Shown one piece after another: positions 49,846 through 57,457 of a DNA stretch of 64,000 bases (position 1 is the first letter of the stretch; the number at the start of each line of letters is the position of its first letter). Under the pieces are notes generated by a model. That model saw only the letters and a list, made by a program, of their open reading frames with translations, was not told the origin of the DNA and did not search any database. Source of the DNA: Bifidobacterium aquikefiri (GTDB taxonomy: Bacteria; Actinomycetota; Actinomycetes; Actinomycetales; Bifidobacteriaceae); the NCBI RefSeq assembly GCF_002259795.1, contig NZ_MWXA01000001.1, positions 62,001 through 126,000 on the forward strand, given 5' to 3'. The position numbers were made by a program, and so were the translations under genes.

Positions 49846-52053
49846 CTACCAGATGGCCCTGTCCGATGGCATGCTTCCGTACTGCAGACCAAGATCCACG
49901 TATCCGTTCACCTGCTGGCCTGCAGCATGGAATGAGAACCACGAGGATCCATCCCCCCAATAATCGGCGAGCATGAACAAGATGTGGGTCGCTCCCATCG
50001 GCGCATCGGTGTTCCCGTCTCCCTGTTTGAGCGCGATCTTGGTTCCGGCCTTCAACGGTGACATCATTATAGTTTCACCATCTGTTGCGGTATAGCACCA
50101 GGCGAGGTCCTGGCTAAGCGTGAATACGGCGTAGACGCTCCCATTGATGGAGGTCGTCGTTGCTGCGGCAAGCGATGATCCTGTGGAGTTATAGTCGGTG
50201 AATTCTTTTTGTTGACTTGCCCAGTGGTATAGAATGTCTGATCCCCATGAATCGGATTCGTGAATGAATCCGATGACGATGTTTCCGGCTGAGTTTCTGA
50301 AATAGATCTCATAGGTATATGAGCTCGCCGGGATAGGTGAGCCTCCGGCCTCCGCACCGTCCTGTCTGATGTAGATTTCGTTGGGATTGATCTGTCCGAT
50401 CTGATTTGCCGCGTCCGCGTTCTGTCTGGCGTTGTATACGGGTATCGAGGTTGTGGAAAGATTCACGAGTGTGTGGCGGGCCGCGTTGACGGCATTGTGG
50501 ATGTCGGGTGATGGGTTGTCTGTACTGGAGGGGATGGCGCTAGAGATGGTTTCCGCCCGGGGTGAGGTGATGTCGTTGTCGATTTCCAGGCTCTGGGATC
50601 CGCTGGTGATAGTGAGGTTCGATATCTGGTCGAAACCCCAGTTGGAGGGAAGTCGATAACCCATGTTGCCGCTGAAGCCGGAGGACATGTCGGATACGAA
50701 ACTGTTGACCGCATACCCCGCTTCGCTAACCCTGCTGCACACGTTTCTCGCCCCATAAATACCGATGCGATACATGTCGCCCATCGCCTGGTGGAGGGCC
50801 TGGAAATACGGCAGGATGTTGGTCGTCACATCGGCGTCCAAAGCATCAAAATCAACCGCAACAAAGATCAGGGCGTTCGCCGGTATCCCGAACTCCGCAC
50901 CCGCAGACTTCACGGCTGCGGCATCCACGGCCCCTTGCGCTGCAGTGAAATAGGACAGGGAATTTCCCAATGTTTGGAAGATGGGGAACACGGAAAGGCC
51001 TCCGGCGAGAATCCGTCCGAGCTCGCCGTCCTGCAAAGCCTTGTCCTCCCCGTCGATGATGCCATGCGTGATGTATCGTCCCACCATCGAATAGGAGTTT
51101 GCTCTCAGAACTGCCAGACGTGCCGTTGTGATCTCGAATCTCGTGTCGCAGGCCGTGCCCTTCCGGGTGTTGTCGCCATAGCTGATGAGCAGACTCATCC
51201 ATGTGGCCAGGTTCGCCACCCCGGTCTGCGGCAGTGCGCACAGCTGTTGGAACGCGCTGACATTGCTCGCGGAGAAGCCGCCATCGAAATTTCCACTGCC
51301 AAACCCATTGACATACAGGCAGAAGTTGAGCAGACGGGTGAAATCGCTGATCTGGCTGGCCGTGTAGGAGGATCCTGTGTAGCTGGTCTGACCGCCTGTA
51401 TATGGGATCGTCGGGCAGTAGGTCTTGGTGCCAGTGCCGAAATTGCCGTTGGCGACGCTCGTGGGCATGCCTTCCAACGCCTGTAGCACGAGAATGGTGG
51501 CCGTGTTCGTGTCCCTGTTATACAGGCCATCGCAGGGAATGATGCCGACGTATGCCTCGTAATCGCGATTCATTTCCTGCTGGAAGGAGCGCACATTGCT
51601 GTCCCCGCCGGATCCGGTGACGATCTGGAACTGATTCATGGAAAGCAGGGCCTTCATGAAGTTCACGCTCACGACGGCATCGGGACTGACCTTGCCAGCA
51701 TCCTCTTTCATAGTGATCACGGCATCGGCTACGGGTTGGTCAAAATGGTTGTCCAATGTCCCGTAATGTTCGGGATTGTATCCCTTGCACCACAATGCGC
51801 CTTGGAGAATCGCATATTTGTTGCTTGTCCCCGATGCCGGCTGCAACGGGTTTTGGGCATACAGGGCCTGCGAGGTGGGACCGAAGTTGTCCGCCGTGTT
51901 CTGTATCCCCAATTCAATCTGCAACGCGCGCGTCAACGCATAGATCGTTTGCCAACCCGTGAACCCATCCTCGGTGATCGTGTTGTAGCGGGGATCACCG
52001 CCATATGTTGCGTTGAGCCACTGCTGTGTGGCTAGAACCATTGCATCTGCCAT
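49846..52053 (-). CDS. Large DUF1906 protein with N-terminal peptidoglycan-binding-like repeats, copy 2
   Basis: A 735-residue protein sharing its first 16-18 residues and promoter exactly with copy 1, then diverging. It has PGB-like repeats in about residues 1-290, a DUF1906 domain at about 300-500 ('SMVGRYITHG', 'LSVFPIFQTLGN', 'ALIFVAVDFDALD', 'IGIYGARNVCSRV'), and a different tail of about 230 residues ('YIRQDGAEAGG', 'YTYEIYFRNSAGN', 'WFSFHAAGQQVNGYVDLG'). No signal peptide. Start ATG 52053 after AAGGAGATG. Divergent from the secreted-protein gene; followed by the propeller gene. Confidence 0.8.
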   Translation of the reverse strand: MADAMVLATQQWLNATYGGDPRYNTITEDGFTGWQTIYALTRALQIELGIQNTADNFGPTSQALYAQNPLQPASGTSNKYAILQGALWCKGYNPEHYGTLDNHFDQPVADAVITMKEDAGKVSPDAVVSVNFMKALLSMNQFQIVTGSGGDSNVRSFQQEMNRDYEAYVGIIPCDGLYNRDTNTATILVLQALEGMPTSVANGNFGTGTKTYCPTIPYTGGQTSYTGSSYTASQISDFTRLLNFCLYVNGFGSGNFDGGFSASNVSAFQQLCALPQTGVANLATWMSLLISYGDNTRKGTACDTRFEITTARLAVLRANSYSMVGRYITHGIIDGEDKALQDGELGRILAGGLSVFPIFQTLGNSLSYFTAAQGAVDAAAVKSAGAEFGIPANALIFVAVDFDALDADVTTNILPYFQALHQAMGDMYRIGIYGARNVCSRVSEAGYAVNSFVSDMSSGFSGNMGYRLPSNWGFDQISNLTITSGSQSLEIDNDITSPRAETISSAIPSSTDNPSPDIHNAVNAARHTLVNLSTTSIPVYNARQNADAANQIGQINPNEIYIRQDGAEAGGSPIPASSYTYEIYFRNSAGNIVIGFIHESDSWGSDILYHWASQQKEFTDYNSTGSSLAAATTTSINGSVYAVFTLSQDLAWCYTATDGETIMMSPLKAGTKIALKQGDGNTDAPMGATHILFMLADYWGDGSSWFSFHAAGQQVNGYVDLGLQYGSMPSDRAIW

Positions 52054-52419
52054 GATAGGCATCTCCTTCAGAGATTCATCAGAATCGATAAACCTGTAAG
52101 TAACTGAATCTTGAACCGTTCGACCGGCCACGTACCCTTCGCGTGTGACCGCTCTACAAAGAGCGGGAAGAGGCGTCGGCGTATTACCCAAGCCCGTTCC
52201 TACCGCTGGAACCGTCGTCCTTGACATTTCCACGATCATTATATGCAGGCGACACACGCTGCAAGGGTCACGGAACATGAACGTGCGATGAGCAGTAAGT
52301 GACGTCTGTGAGCCTGCTTCCTCCCAGCAGTATGATTATGGCAGGCTCCGGTCTCATCGGCGAGAATGGGGGCTTATTCTATGAAGGGGAAAGAAATGAT
52401 TCATCATCAGAACTCTATG
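52005..52419. repeat. 415-bp direct repeat, copy 2 (divergent promoter region)
   Basis: Identical, as read by eye, to 38589-39003, offset 13416 bases. It contains the complete promoters of the DUF1906 gene and of the secreted-protein gene. Confidence 0.9.
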
Positions 52420-53040
52420 AAAAAATGGGCTGCGCCCATCGGTTTTTGCCTCACAGCATTCCTACTGTCATCATTCTTCGTTCCCGCCGTCTCGGCCGAC
52501 GAGCTATCGGATGATACGCCGGCATCCACTGGCAATGTCGAGCTGATAGAAACCGGGAATGTACTCAACCCCGACGCCCTCATCAACGCAGGATCGGCCA
52601 CCGACGACGAAACAACCATCAGCCCCATGCGAGTAACAGCTACGACTGACGAACTGGAATTGCAGCCCACCTGGCAAAACCCTGCATATGTGTCTCGAAC
52701 GTCATCCTCGGGAATGATGTCCCGCGCATCCGTTGTATCAAGCGTGTGCACCACGAAGAATTATAAAGTCATCACCAAAGTCGGCGGGGAAGCAGGATCT
52801 GGATACGTATACCAGTGCTGGAGCGGCAAGGGAACCTACACGTCATCAACAGCATTCCCCACATATGGTGGAGGAGTCACAGCAGTCTGCCCCGGCAACA
52901 ACAAGGGACAGATCTACTATCGTGCCACCTGGGGAGGAAGCTGGTTTTGGAGTCTGGTACGTGGACCCGTCTCCACTAACAGCACCTGCTATTCGTTTGC
53001 TGCTCAAATGATGTACAGGAGCATTAGACTCAACTCCTGA
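52396..53040 (+). CDS. Small secreted cysteine-containing protein
   Basis: About 214 residues with a clear signal peptide ('KKWAAPIGFCLTAFLLSSFF', cleavage after 'AVSA'), an acidic propeptide-like segment of about 90 residues, and a compact C-terminal domain with four Cys ('VCTTKNYKV', 'YQCWSGKGTY', 'VCPGNN', 'STCYSF') rich in Gly, Ser and aromatic residues. The start at 52396 follows AAGGGGAAAG. The layout (leader, acidic spacer, Cys-rich small domain) fits a secreted effector or bacteriocin-like protein, but no family is recognised. Copy 1 of this gene at 38965 is a remnant. Confidence 0.65.
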   Translation: MIHHQNSMKKWAAPIGFCLTAFLLSSFFVPAVSADELSDDTPASTGNVELIETGNVLNPDALINAGSATDDETTISPMRVTATTDELELQPTWQNPAYVSRTSSSGMMSRASVVSSVCTTKNYKVITKVGGEAGSGYVYQCWSGKGTYTSSTAFPTYGGGVTAVCPGNNKGQIYYRATWGGSWFWSLVRGPVSTNSTCYSFAAQMMYRSIRLNS

Positions 53041-53070
53041 CAGCCGTTATCAACGGGAAGGCGGAGGCAC

Positions 53071-53763
53071 ATGCGTGCAACACTCCTAAGACTCGCACGA
53101 GTCGCCTGCATGGCGGGCATAACGATGATGCTCGTCATGCCCGCGGCGGCATGCTCGTCCGTCCGGCAGGCGACGCCCATCGAACCCACCGGATCGTCAT
53201 CCTCAACAAGCAGGGACACGACGCATGGGGAAGCCCCCTCTCCGGCGGCCAACATGTCATCGACGACCACCGCGTCGCCCAGTCCGACAGGGGCGCAGGA
53301 GAATCTGGGCACCTACCGGCAGCTGTTCGCCGACCCCACGCTAGCCCAGTGCATGGCAGAGATCATGGGCCAGCACGTCGACGACCAACTCACCCGCCAG
53401 GCAGCCGAAGGAATGACCGGCATCGGCGGCCTCGGCGTCGCGAACGATTCCGGACTTCCCGATACCGAGCATCCCCACTGTGGCATCGCATTGAAGAACG
53501 TGACCAGCCTTTCGGGACTCGAACACTTCACGAACATCCAGACCCTCTACCTCGATGGTCTTACACACGTTAGCGACCTGACCCCCATACGAGGGCTCGA
53601 CCGGCTCATGATGCTCAGGCTCAACGGCACGGCCGTCACCGACTACTCGCAGCTGAACATGCCCAAACGCATCTTCAACCTCGACGTGTACGTCAACCCA
53701 GGCCAGCCCACACCCACCATCGCCCAGCAGAGAGCCTGGCGCATCAACATCATCACGCAATGA
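53071..53763 (+). CDS. LRR-like surface lipoprotein
   Basis: A 230-residue lipoprotein: lipobox 'MPAAAC', then a Ser/Thr/Pro linker and a C-terminal leucine-rich repeat of a few units ('LSGLEHFTNIQTLYLDGLTHV', 'LTPIRGLDRLMMLRLNGTAV' style repeats) ending 'AWRINIITQ'. It lies 30 bases after the secreted-protein gene and is probably co-transcribed. The end of this gene survives in the collapsed copy at 38965-39081. Role unknown; surface binding is possible. Confidence 0.75.
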   Translation: MRATLLRLARVACMAGITMMLVMPAAACSSVRQATPIEPTGSSSSTSRDTTHGEAPSPAANMSSTTTASPSPTGAQENLGTYRQLFADPTLAQCMAEIMGQHVDDQLTRQAAEGMTGIGGLGVANDSGLPDTEHPHCGIALKNVTSLSGLEHFTNIQTLYLDGLTHVSDLTPIRGLDRLMMLRLNGTAVTDYSQLNMPKRIFNLDVYVNPGQPTPTIAQQRAWRINIITQ

Positions 53764-53850
53764 CTTGTCCGGCGATGTGAGAGACCACATAAGCTACGCA
53801 AGCCAAAATATCACGACAACGGCGATAAGAGCAGCATGCCAGACGATGAG

Positions 53851-55233
53851 TTAGAGTCCTGGATCACTGCCACCAATGTTTCCTTCGTCGCTGCCACTAC
53901 TGGGCACACTCCACGAAGGGGCTGCACTGCTGCCATTCTTGGAAGTTCCTGACGTGCTGGATCCTGATGTGCTGCCGGTTGAATGCCGGCGTGTAGTGGA
54001 TCCCGACGAATCAGAAGAACGATGATACGAGTTCGAGGACGAAGACGGGGAACCCGAAGATCCCGACGCAGCCTGAGCCGCAGCCTGAGCGGCGGCAGCA
54101 GCCTTGTCGGCGGCCGCCTTGTCAGCCGCAGCCTTCGCAGCCACGCTATCGTTCACGCCCTTCACCGGAGCGGCCAGCGTCGCCTGAGCATCCCGATACT
54201 TCTTGGGATCCTTCACGCCCTTGTCCGCAAGCACCTTGTTCGCCGCGTCTAGCGACTTCTTCAACGTCTCGCGAGTCTTGTTGTCGGCAACCTTGCCGTG
54301 CGACGAGTCCAACGTGCCCTGAGCGGCCTTCACCGCCTTCGCCAGCGAAGACTTCGCATCCGCAAGCGACTTCGCATCACGCGACGCCACCACCACACGA
54401 GCAGCCCTAACAATGGCACTTGTGTCGGATTGTATGGCTGAGGCATTTGTGGCGAGACGTTCGGCTTGGCCGGTGAGCTGGGTGGTGGTGAGACTGGACG
54501 TGCAGGAGACGGTGAGCTGGTCGGCCATGCTGGTCTGAACTTTTTGAAGCGTGGTGAGGGTCGATGGGGTGGTGAGTTGGGTGGGTTGGATGCCTTTGAG
54601 TTCGTGCGCCGTGGCGAGACTCTTTGCACGGGCGGTGATGGCTTGTTCCTGACTGGTGAGTGCCGACTGGCACGATTGGAGTGCCTTGCCGTGCTGTGCG
54701 CTGTGCCATGCCTGCATGCAGCCTGCGGCGGCAGCTACAAGAATGAGCGCGCCTGCGAGGATGCAGGCGGCTTTGATGAACATGATGCGGCTGATGGCCG
54801 GCAGTCGTCTGACTGATGTTGGCGCCGGCCCGTCATCGTTCATGCTCACGGGATCAAGCTGCTGGGTGGGTGCTTCGTTGATGGGCTGCGTCACCTCGTC
54901 GGAGACGGGTAGTGGCTCGACCGCCGTTTCAGGTTCAGGTTCAGGCTTTGGCTCCCGTTCGGTGGCCGGCTGTAGGGCCGTCGTGGCGATGCCGTCCGGC
55001 TCCTGGGTGTCAACGAGGGAACCGTCAGGACGGACGACGAAGTGATGCTGCCCGTCCGATTCCAGGACGTTGAGTGCATGATCCTCTTTGAGTGTGGCGG
55101 CGTCGCGGACGAGGATCGTAAGTATTGCCGAACGCGCTGCCTGCGCGTCCTGTTCGCGGATCTTGCGTCGTTGCCCGTTGACGGTGAGCGTGGCCGAACC
55201 GTCATCGTAGATGGCCGCCGTGCACTGGATCAT
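53851..55233 (-). CDS. Membrane protein with cytoplasmic N-domain and long extracellular Ala-rich coiled coil
   Basis: A 460-residue protein: a compact N-domain ('ATLTVNGQRRKIREQDAQAARSAI'), an acidic linker, a single span near residue 160 ('ACILAGALILVAAAAG'), then about 300 residues outside with heptad helices ('KSLADAKSSLAKAVKAAQGTL'), an Ala/Lys/Asp repeat and a Ser/Gly tail. It is the last gene of the minus-strand transfer cluster and may be a mating-channel surface protein. Family not recognised. Confidence 0.65.
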   Translation of the reverse strand: MIQCTAAIYDDGSATLTVNGQRRKIREQDAQAARSAILTILVRDAATLKEDHALNVLESDGQHHFVVRPDGSLVDTQEPDGIATTALQPATEREPKPEPEPETAVEPLPVSDEVTQPINEAPTQQLDPVSMNDDGPAPTSVRRLPAISRIMFIKAACILAGALILVAAAAGCMQAWHSAQHGKALQSCQSALTSQEQAITARAKSLATAHELKGIQPTQLTTPSTLTTLQKVQTSMADQLTVSCTSSLTTTQLTGQAERLATNASAIQSDTSAIVRAARVVVASRDAKSLADAKSSLAKAVKAAQGTLDSSHGKVADNKTRETLKKSLDAANKVLADKGVKDPKKYRDAQATLAAPVKGVNDSVAAKAAADKAAADKAAAAAQAAAQAASGSSGSPSSSSNSYHRSSDSSGSTTRRHSTGSTSGSSTSGTSKNGSSAAPSWSVPSSGSDEGNIGGSDPGL

Positions 55234-55245
55234 GATATTGAGTCC

Positions 55246-55926
55246 TTACTGCTGTTGGGTTTCGTTGACCAGATCGTCAGGGATGCGGAAGCTGAGCTGG
55301 TCTGCCGTGGGGTTGACTACCTTGGTCACCAGATCGCTTTTCTCATCGACGGTGACTGTCCAGGTGTCCTTTTCCTCATCGAACTGCACATCTTTCCCGT
55401 TCTTATCCGTATACCAGGGTTGGATGGAGGCAGTCACCGTGATGGTATAGGTACGATCCGGTTTCTTGCCGGTGACGTTCTGCACCGCCCAGGTGGTGTA
55501 GGCGGTTTCGCCGCTGGGTTGGATGCCTGCCGTATGCGCCTTGGCGAACACGGTGTCCCACAGCGAGATATACGACGATGCGGCCTGCTTGCTCATACCG
55601 GCGCTTTCCAAGGTGGTTGCATCGGGCTTGGTGACGGCATCGTTCAGCTTGCTGTATGTGGTTGCAATGGTGGCCACGACGCTGGTCGCTTTGTAGACCA
55701 CGGCGTCGGGCACGTTCGTATAGCTGTCATCCTCGCCACCCTTGCCACCGTCGCCGGCCCCCGTCGATGATGATGCACTGTAGCCGAAGGCTTTGTTGGC
55801 GATGGCTGCCTGCTGTTCACGATTGCGGTTCACGGCGCCGACAATGGCGAACGTGCAGCCCACGATGATGGCCAATACGACTGCCGCCGCGACCCCGATT
55901 ATTGTCCACTTCTTCTTGTTGCTCAT
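55246..55926 (-). CDS. VirB8-like conjugal transfer membrane protein
   Basis: A 226-residue protein with one N-terminal span ('IGVAAAVVLAIIVGCTFAIVG'), a short linker and an NTF2-like outer domain ('TTYSKLNDAVTKPDATTLESAG', 'DRTYTITVTASIQPWY', 'DTWTVTVDEKSDLVTKV'). This topology matches VirB8/TcpC-type channel proteins of Gram-positive conjugation systems. Start ATG 55926, SD AGGAGAA region just upstream. Located between the CHAP hydrolase and the coiled-coil gene. Confidence 0.6.
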   Translation of the reverse strand: MSNKKKWTIIGVAAAVVLAIIVGCTFAIVGAVNRNREQQAAIANKAFGYSASSSTGAGDGGKGGEDDSYTNVPDAVVYKATSVVATIATTYSKLNDAVTKPDATTLESAGMSKQAASSYISLWDTVFAKAHTAGIQPSGETAYTTWAVQNVTGKKPDRTYTITVTASIQPWYTDKNGKDVQFDEEKDTWTVTVDEKSDLVTKVVNPTADQLSFRIPDDLVNETQQQ

Positions 55927-55954
55927 AATGTTTTCTCCTTCTCCTTCTTCTTCT

Positions 55955-57457
55955 TTAATACCAGTGGGGGCTACGGGACTGCCACTTCTCCCATGCTGCG
56001 CATGGTGTCCCGTAGTCAGGTCGTGACTTAATGTAGCCCAGACCCCACTTGACCTGGGTCACCCCGTTGGTCTTCCAGTCAGAGCCGGACGAGGCCATCT
56101 TGCTGCCCGGCAGCGCCTGGGGAATGCCATAGGCGCCGCTGGAAGCGTTCTCCGCATCGACGCGCCAGCCTGATTCGTGATCCCACAGCTGCACCAGGCA
56201 GTTGTATTGGGTGTCATCGTTCAACGCGCTCTTTGCGTAGCTTTTCGCGTCCGTTCCCGTGCCGCCGGCGGAGCCGGAAGCACTGCGGCCGAGTGGATTG
56301 TGCTTGATCACGGCCTGCCCGGAGGCCACATATGAGGCGAGCTGGCTGGTGGTGGGGTTGGTCTGGAAGTATTTGCCGCCTCCATAGTTCTCGATGAGCA
56401 CGGATCCATCAGAGACCTGCGCGATGTAGCCGACGTGCCCGTAGGGGCCGCCGCTGGCGCCGAGAATGGCGACGCCGGCCGGTATGGAGATGATGTCGCC
56501 AGCGGAGGGCGTCGTGGTGACGTTCCATCCGGATAGATTGCCGGCGAGGCCCCATTGGCCGCCGTTGCCGCCCAGGGGAGTGAGCTGCGCCCACTTGTAT
56601 TTCCAGGGTGCGGCGGTGACGCCGGCATCACGGTTGATTCGCCAGGCCACGAAGTCGGTGCAGTTGCCGTACTCGTAGCCCAGGGGAGACGTTCCGTCGT
56701 TGTAATGGCCCTTGTATGGGTAGTCGTCTGTGATCGGATAGTTCGCGCTGCTGGTCTGCGTATTCTGGTCGTTCGCGGCTCCTGGAAGCCAGGAGAACAG
56801 TGAGGTGATCAATGTGATCACGGCCATGAGAATCACGATGCCCATGATGAGCGGCAGCGACATGGAGCTGACGGCCGCAGCGACCGCCGTGGCCGCACGG
56901 GTAGCCAGGGCAACGGCCTGCCTGGTGATGTTGGCTGTCGTTCGTGCGGCCGCCTGGGCCGTCTTCCTGGCCGCTTTTGCTGTGGCTTTGCGGGCCGTGG
57001 ATTGCGTTGCCTTGCGCGCTGTGCGCTGGGCAACCTTCCTGGCCGCCACGCTGGCCGCCTTTCGTGTGGCCAGCGTGGCGGTCTTGCGCACCGTGGTCGC
57101 CGTCGATCGAGCCGCCCAGACGGTGGTCTTGCGGGCTACCATCGCCCCTGCTTTCACGCCGGTGCGTGCGAAGCGTTTCGCCCCCGTTTGCAGGAGCTGT
57201 TTCGACTTGTCGCCTAGGCGCTCGTTCATGTCGCGCTGATCGCGTCCGGTCAGGGTCGGCGTCGTGGAACGAATGCCGCTGCTCAGCTTGGACAACAGCC
57301 TGCTCTTCTTGCGCCGTTCGTTCCTCACGATGGATTGTGCGCCGCGACGGCGGCCCAGGGCAGCGCCTTCCCTATGGAAGTTCATGCTGCCCTTGCGTGA
57401 TTTCACGTTGGGTTGGCCGAACCTTACCATGCCGGCCTGGTGTGTCCTGGCTTTCAT
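55955..57457 (-). CDS. Bifunctional CHAP / lytic-transglycosylase-like cell-wall hydrolase of the transfer system
   Basis: A 500-residue protein. Residues about 90-205 are a very basic Ala/Arg/Thr/Lys-rich stretch of repeated 'ARKA' units, followed by a span ('LPLIMGIVILMAVITLITSLF'). Then comes a CHAP peptidase domain with Cys about 265 in 'YGNCTDFVAW' and His in 'YGHVGYIA', and a C-terminal transglycosylase-like domain with Glu about 427 in 'DHESGW' and 'SGAYGIPQALPGSKM'. It would open peptidoglycan for the channel (VirB1 role). Its ATG overlaps the VirB4 stop by one base. Confidence 0.9.
   Translation of the reverse strand: MKARTHQAGMVRFGQPNVKSRKGSMNFHREGAALGRRRGAQSIVRNERRKKSRLLSKLSSGIRSTTPTLTGRDQRDMNERLGDKSKQLLQTGAKRFARTGVKAGAMVARKTTVWAARSTATTVRKTATLATRKAASVAARKVAQRTARKATQSTARKATAKAARKTAQAAARTTANITRQAVALATRAATAVAAAVSSMSLPLIMGIVILMAVITLITSLFSWLPGAANDQNTQTSSANYPITDDYPYKGHYNDGTSPLGYEYGNCTDFVAWRINRDAGVTAAPWKYKWAQLTPLGGNGGQWGLAGNLSGWNVTTTPSAGDIISIPAGVAILGASGGPYGHVGYIAQVSDGSVLIENYGGGKYFQTNPTTSQLASYVASGQAVIKHNPLGRSASGSAGGTGTDAKSYAKSALNDDTQYNCLVQLWDHESGWRVDAENASSGAYGIPQALPGSKMASSGSDWKTNGVTQVKWGLGYIKSRPDYGTPCAAWEKWQSRSPHWY

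Noticed and set aside
52053-52278. Longer N-termini (75 more residues) for the two DUF1906 proteins
   Set aside because: The extension is translation of the shared promoter; a strong SD precedes the ATG at 52053 and at 38637.
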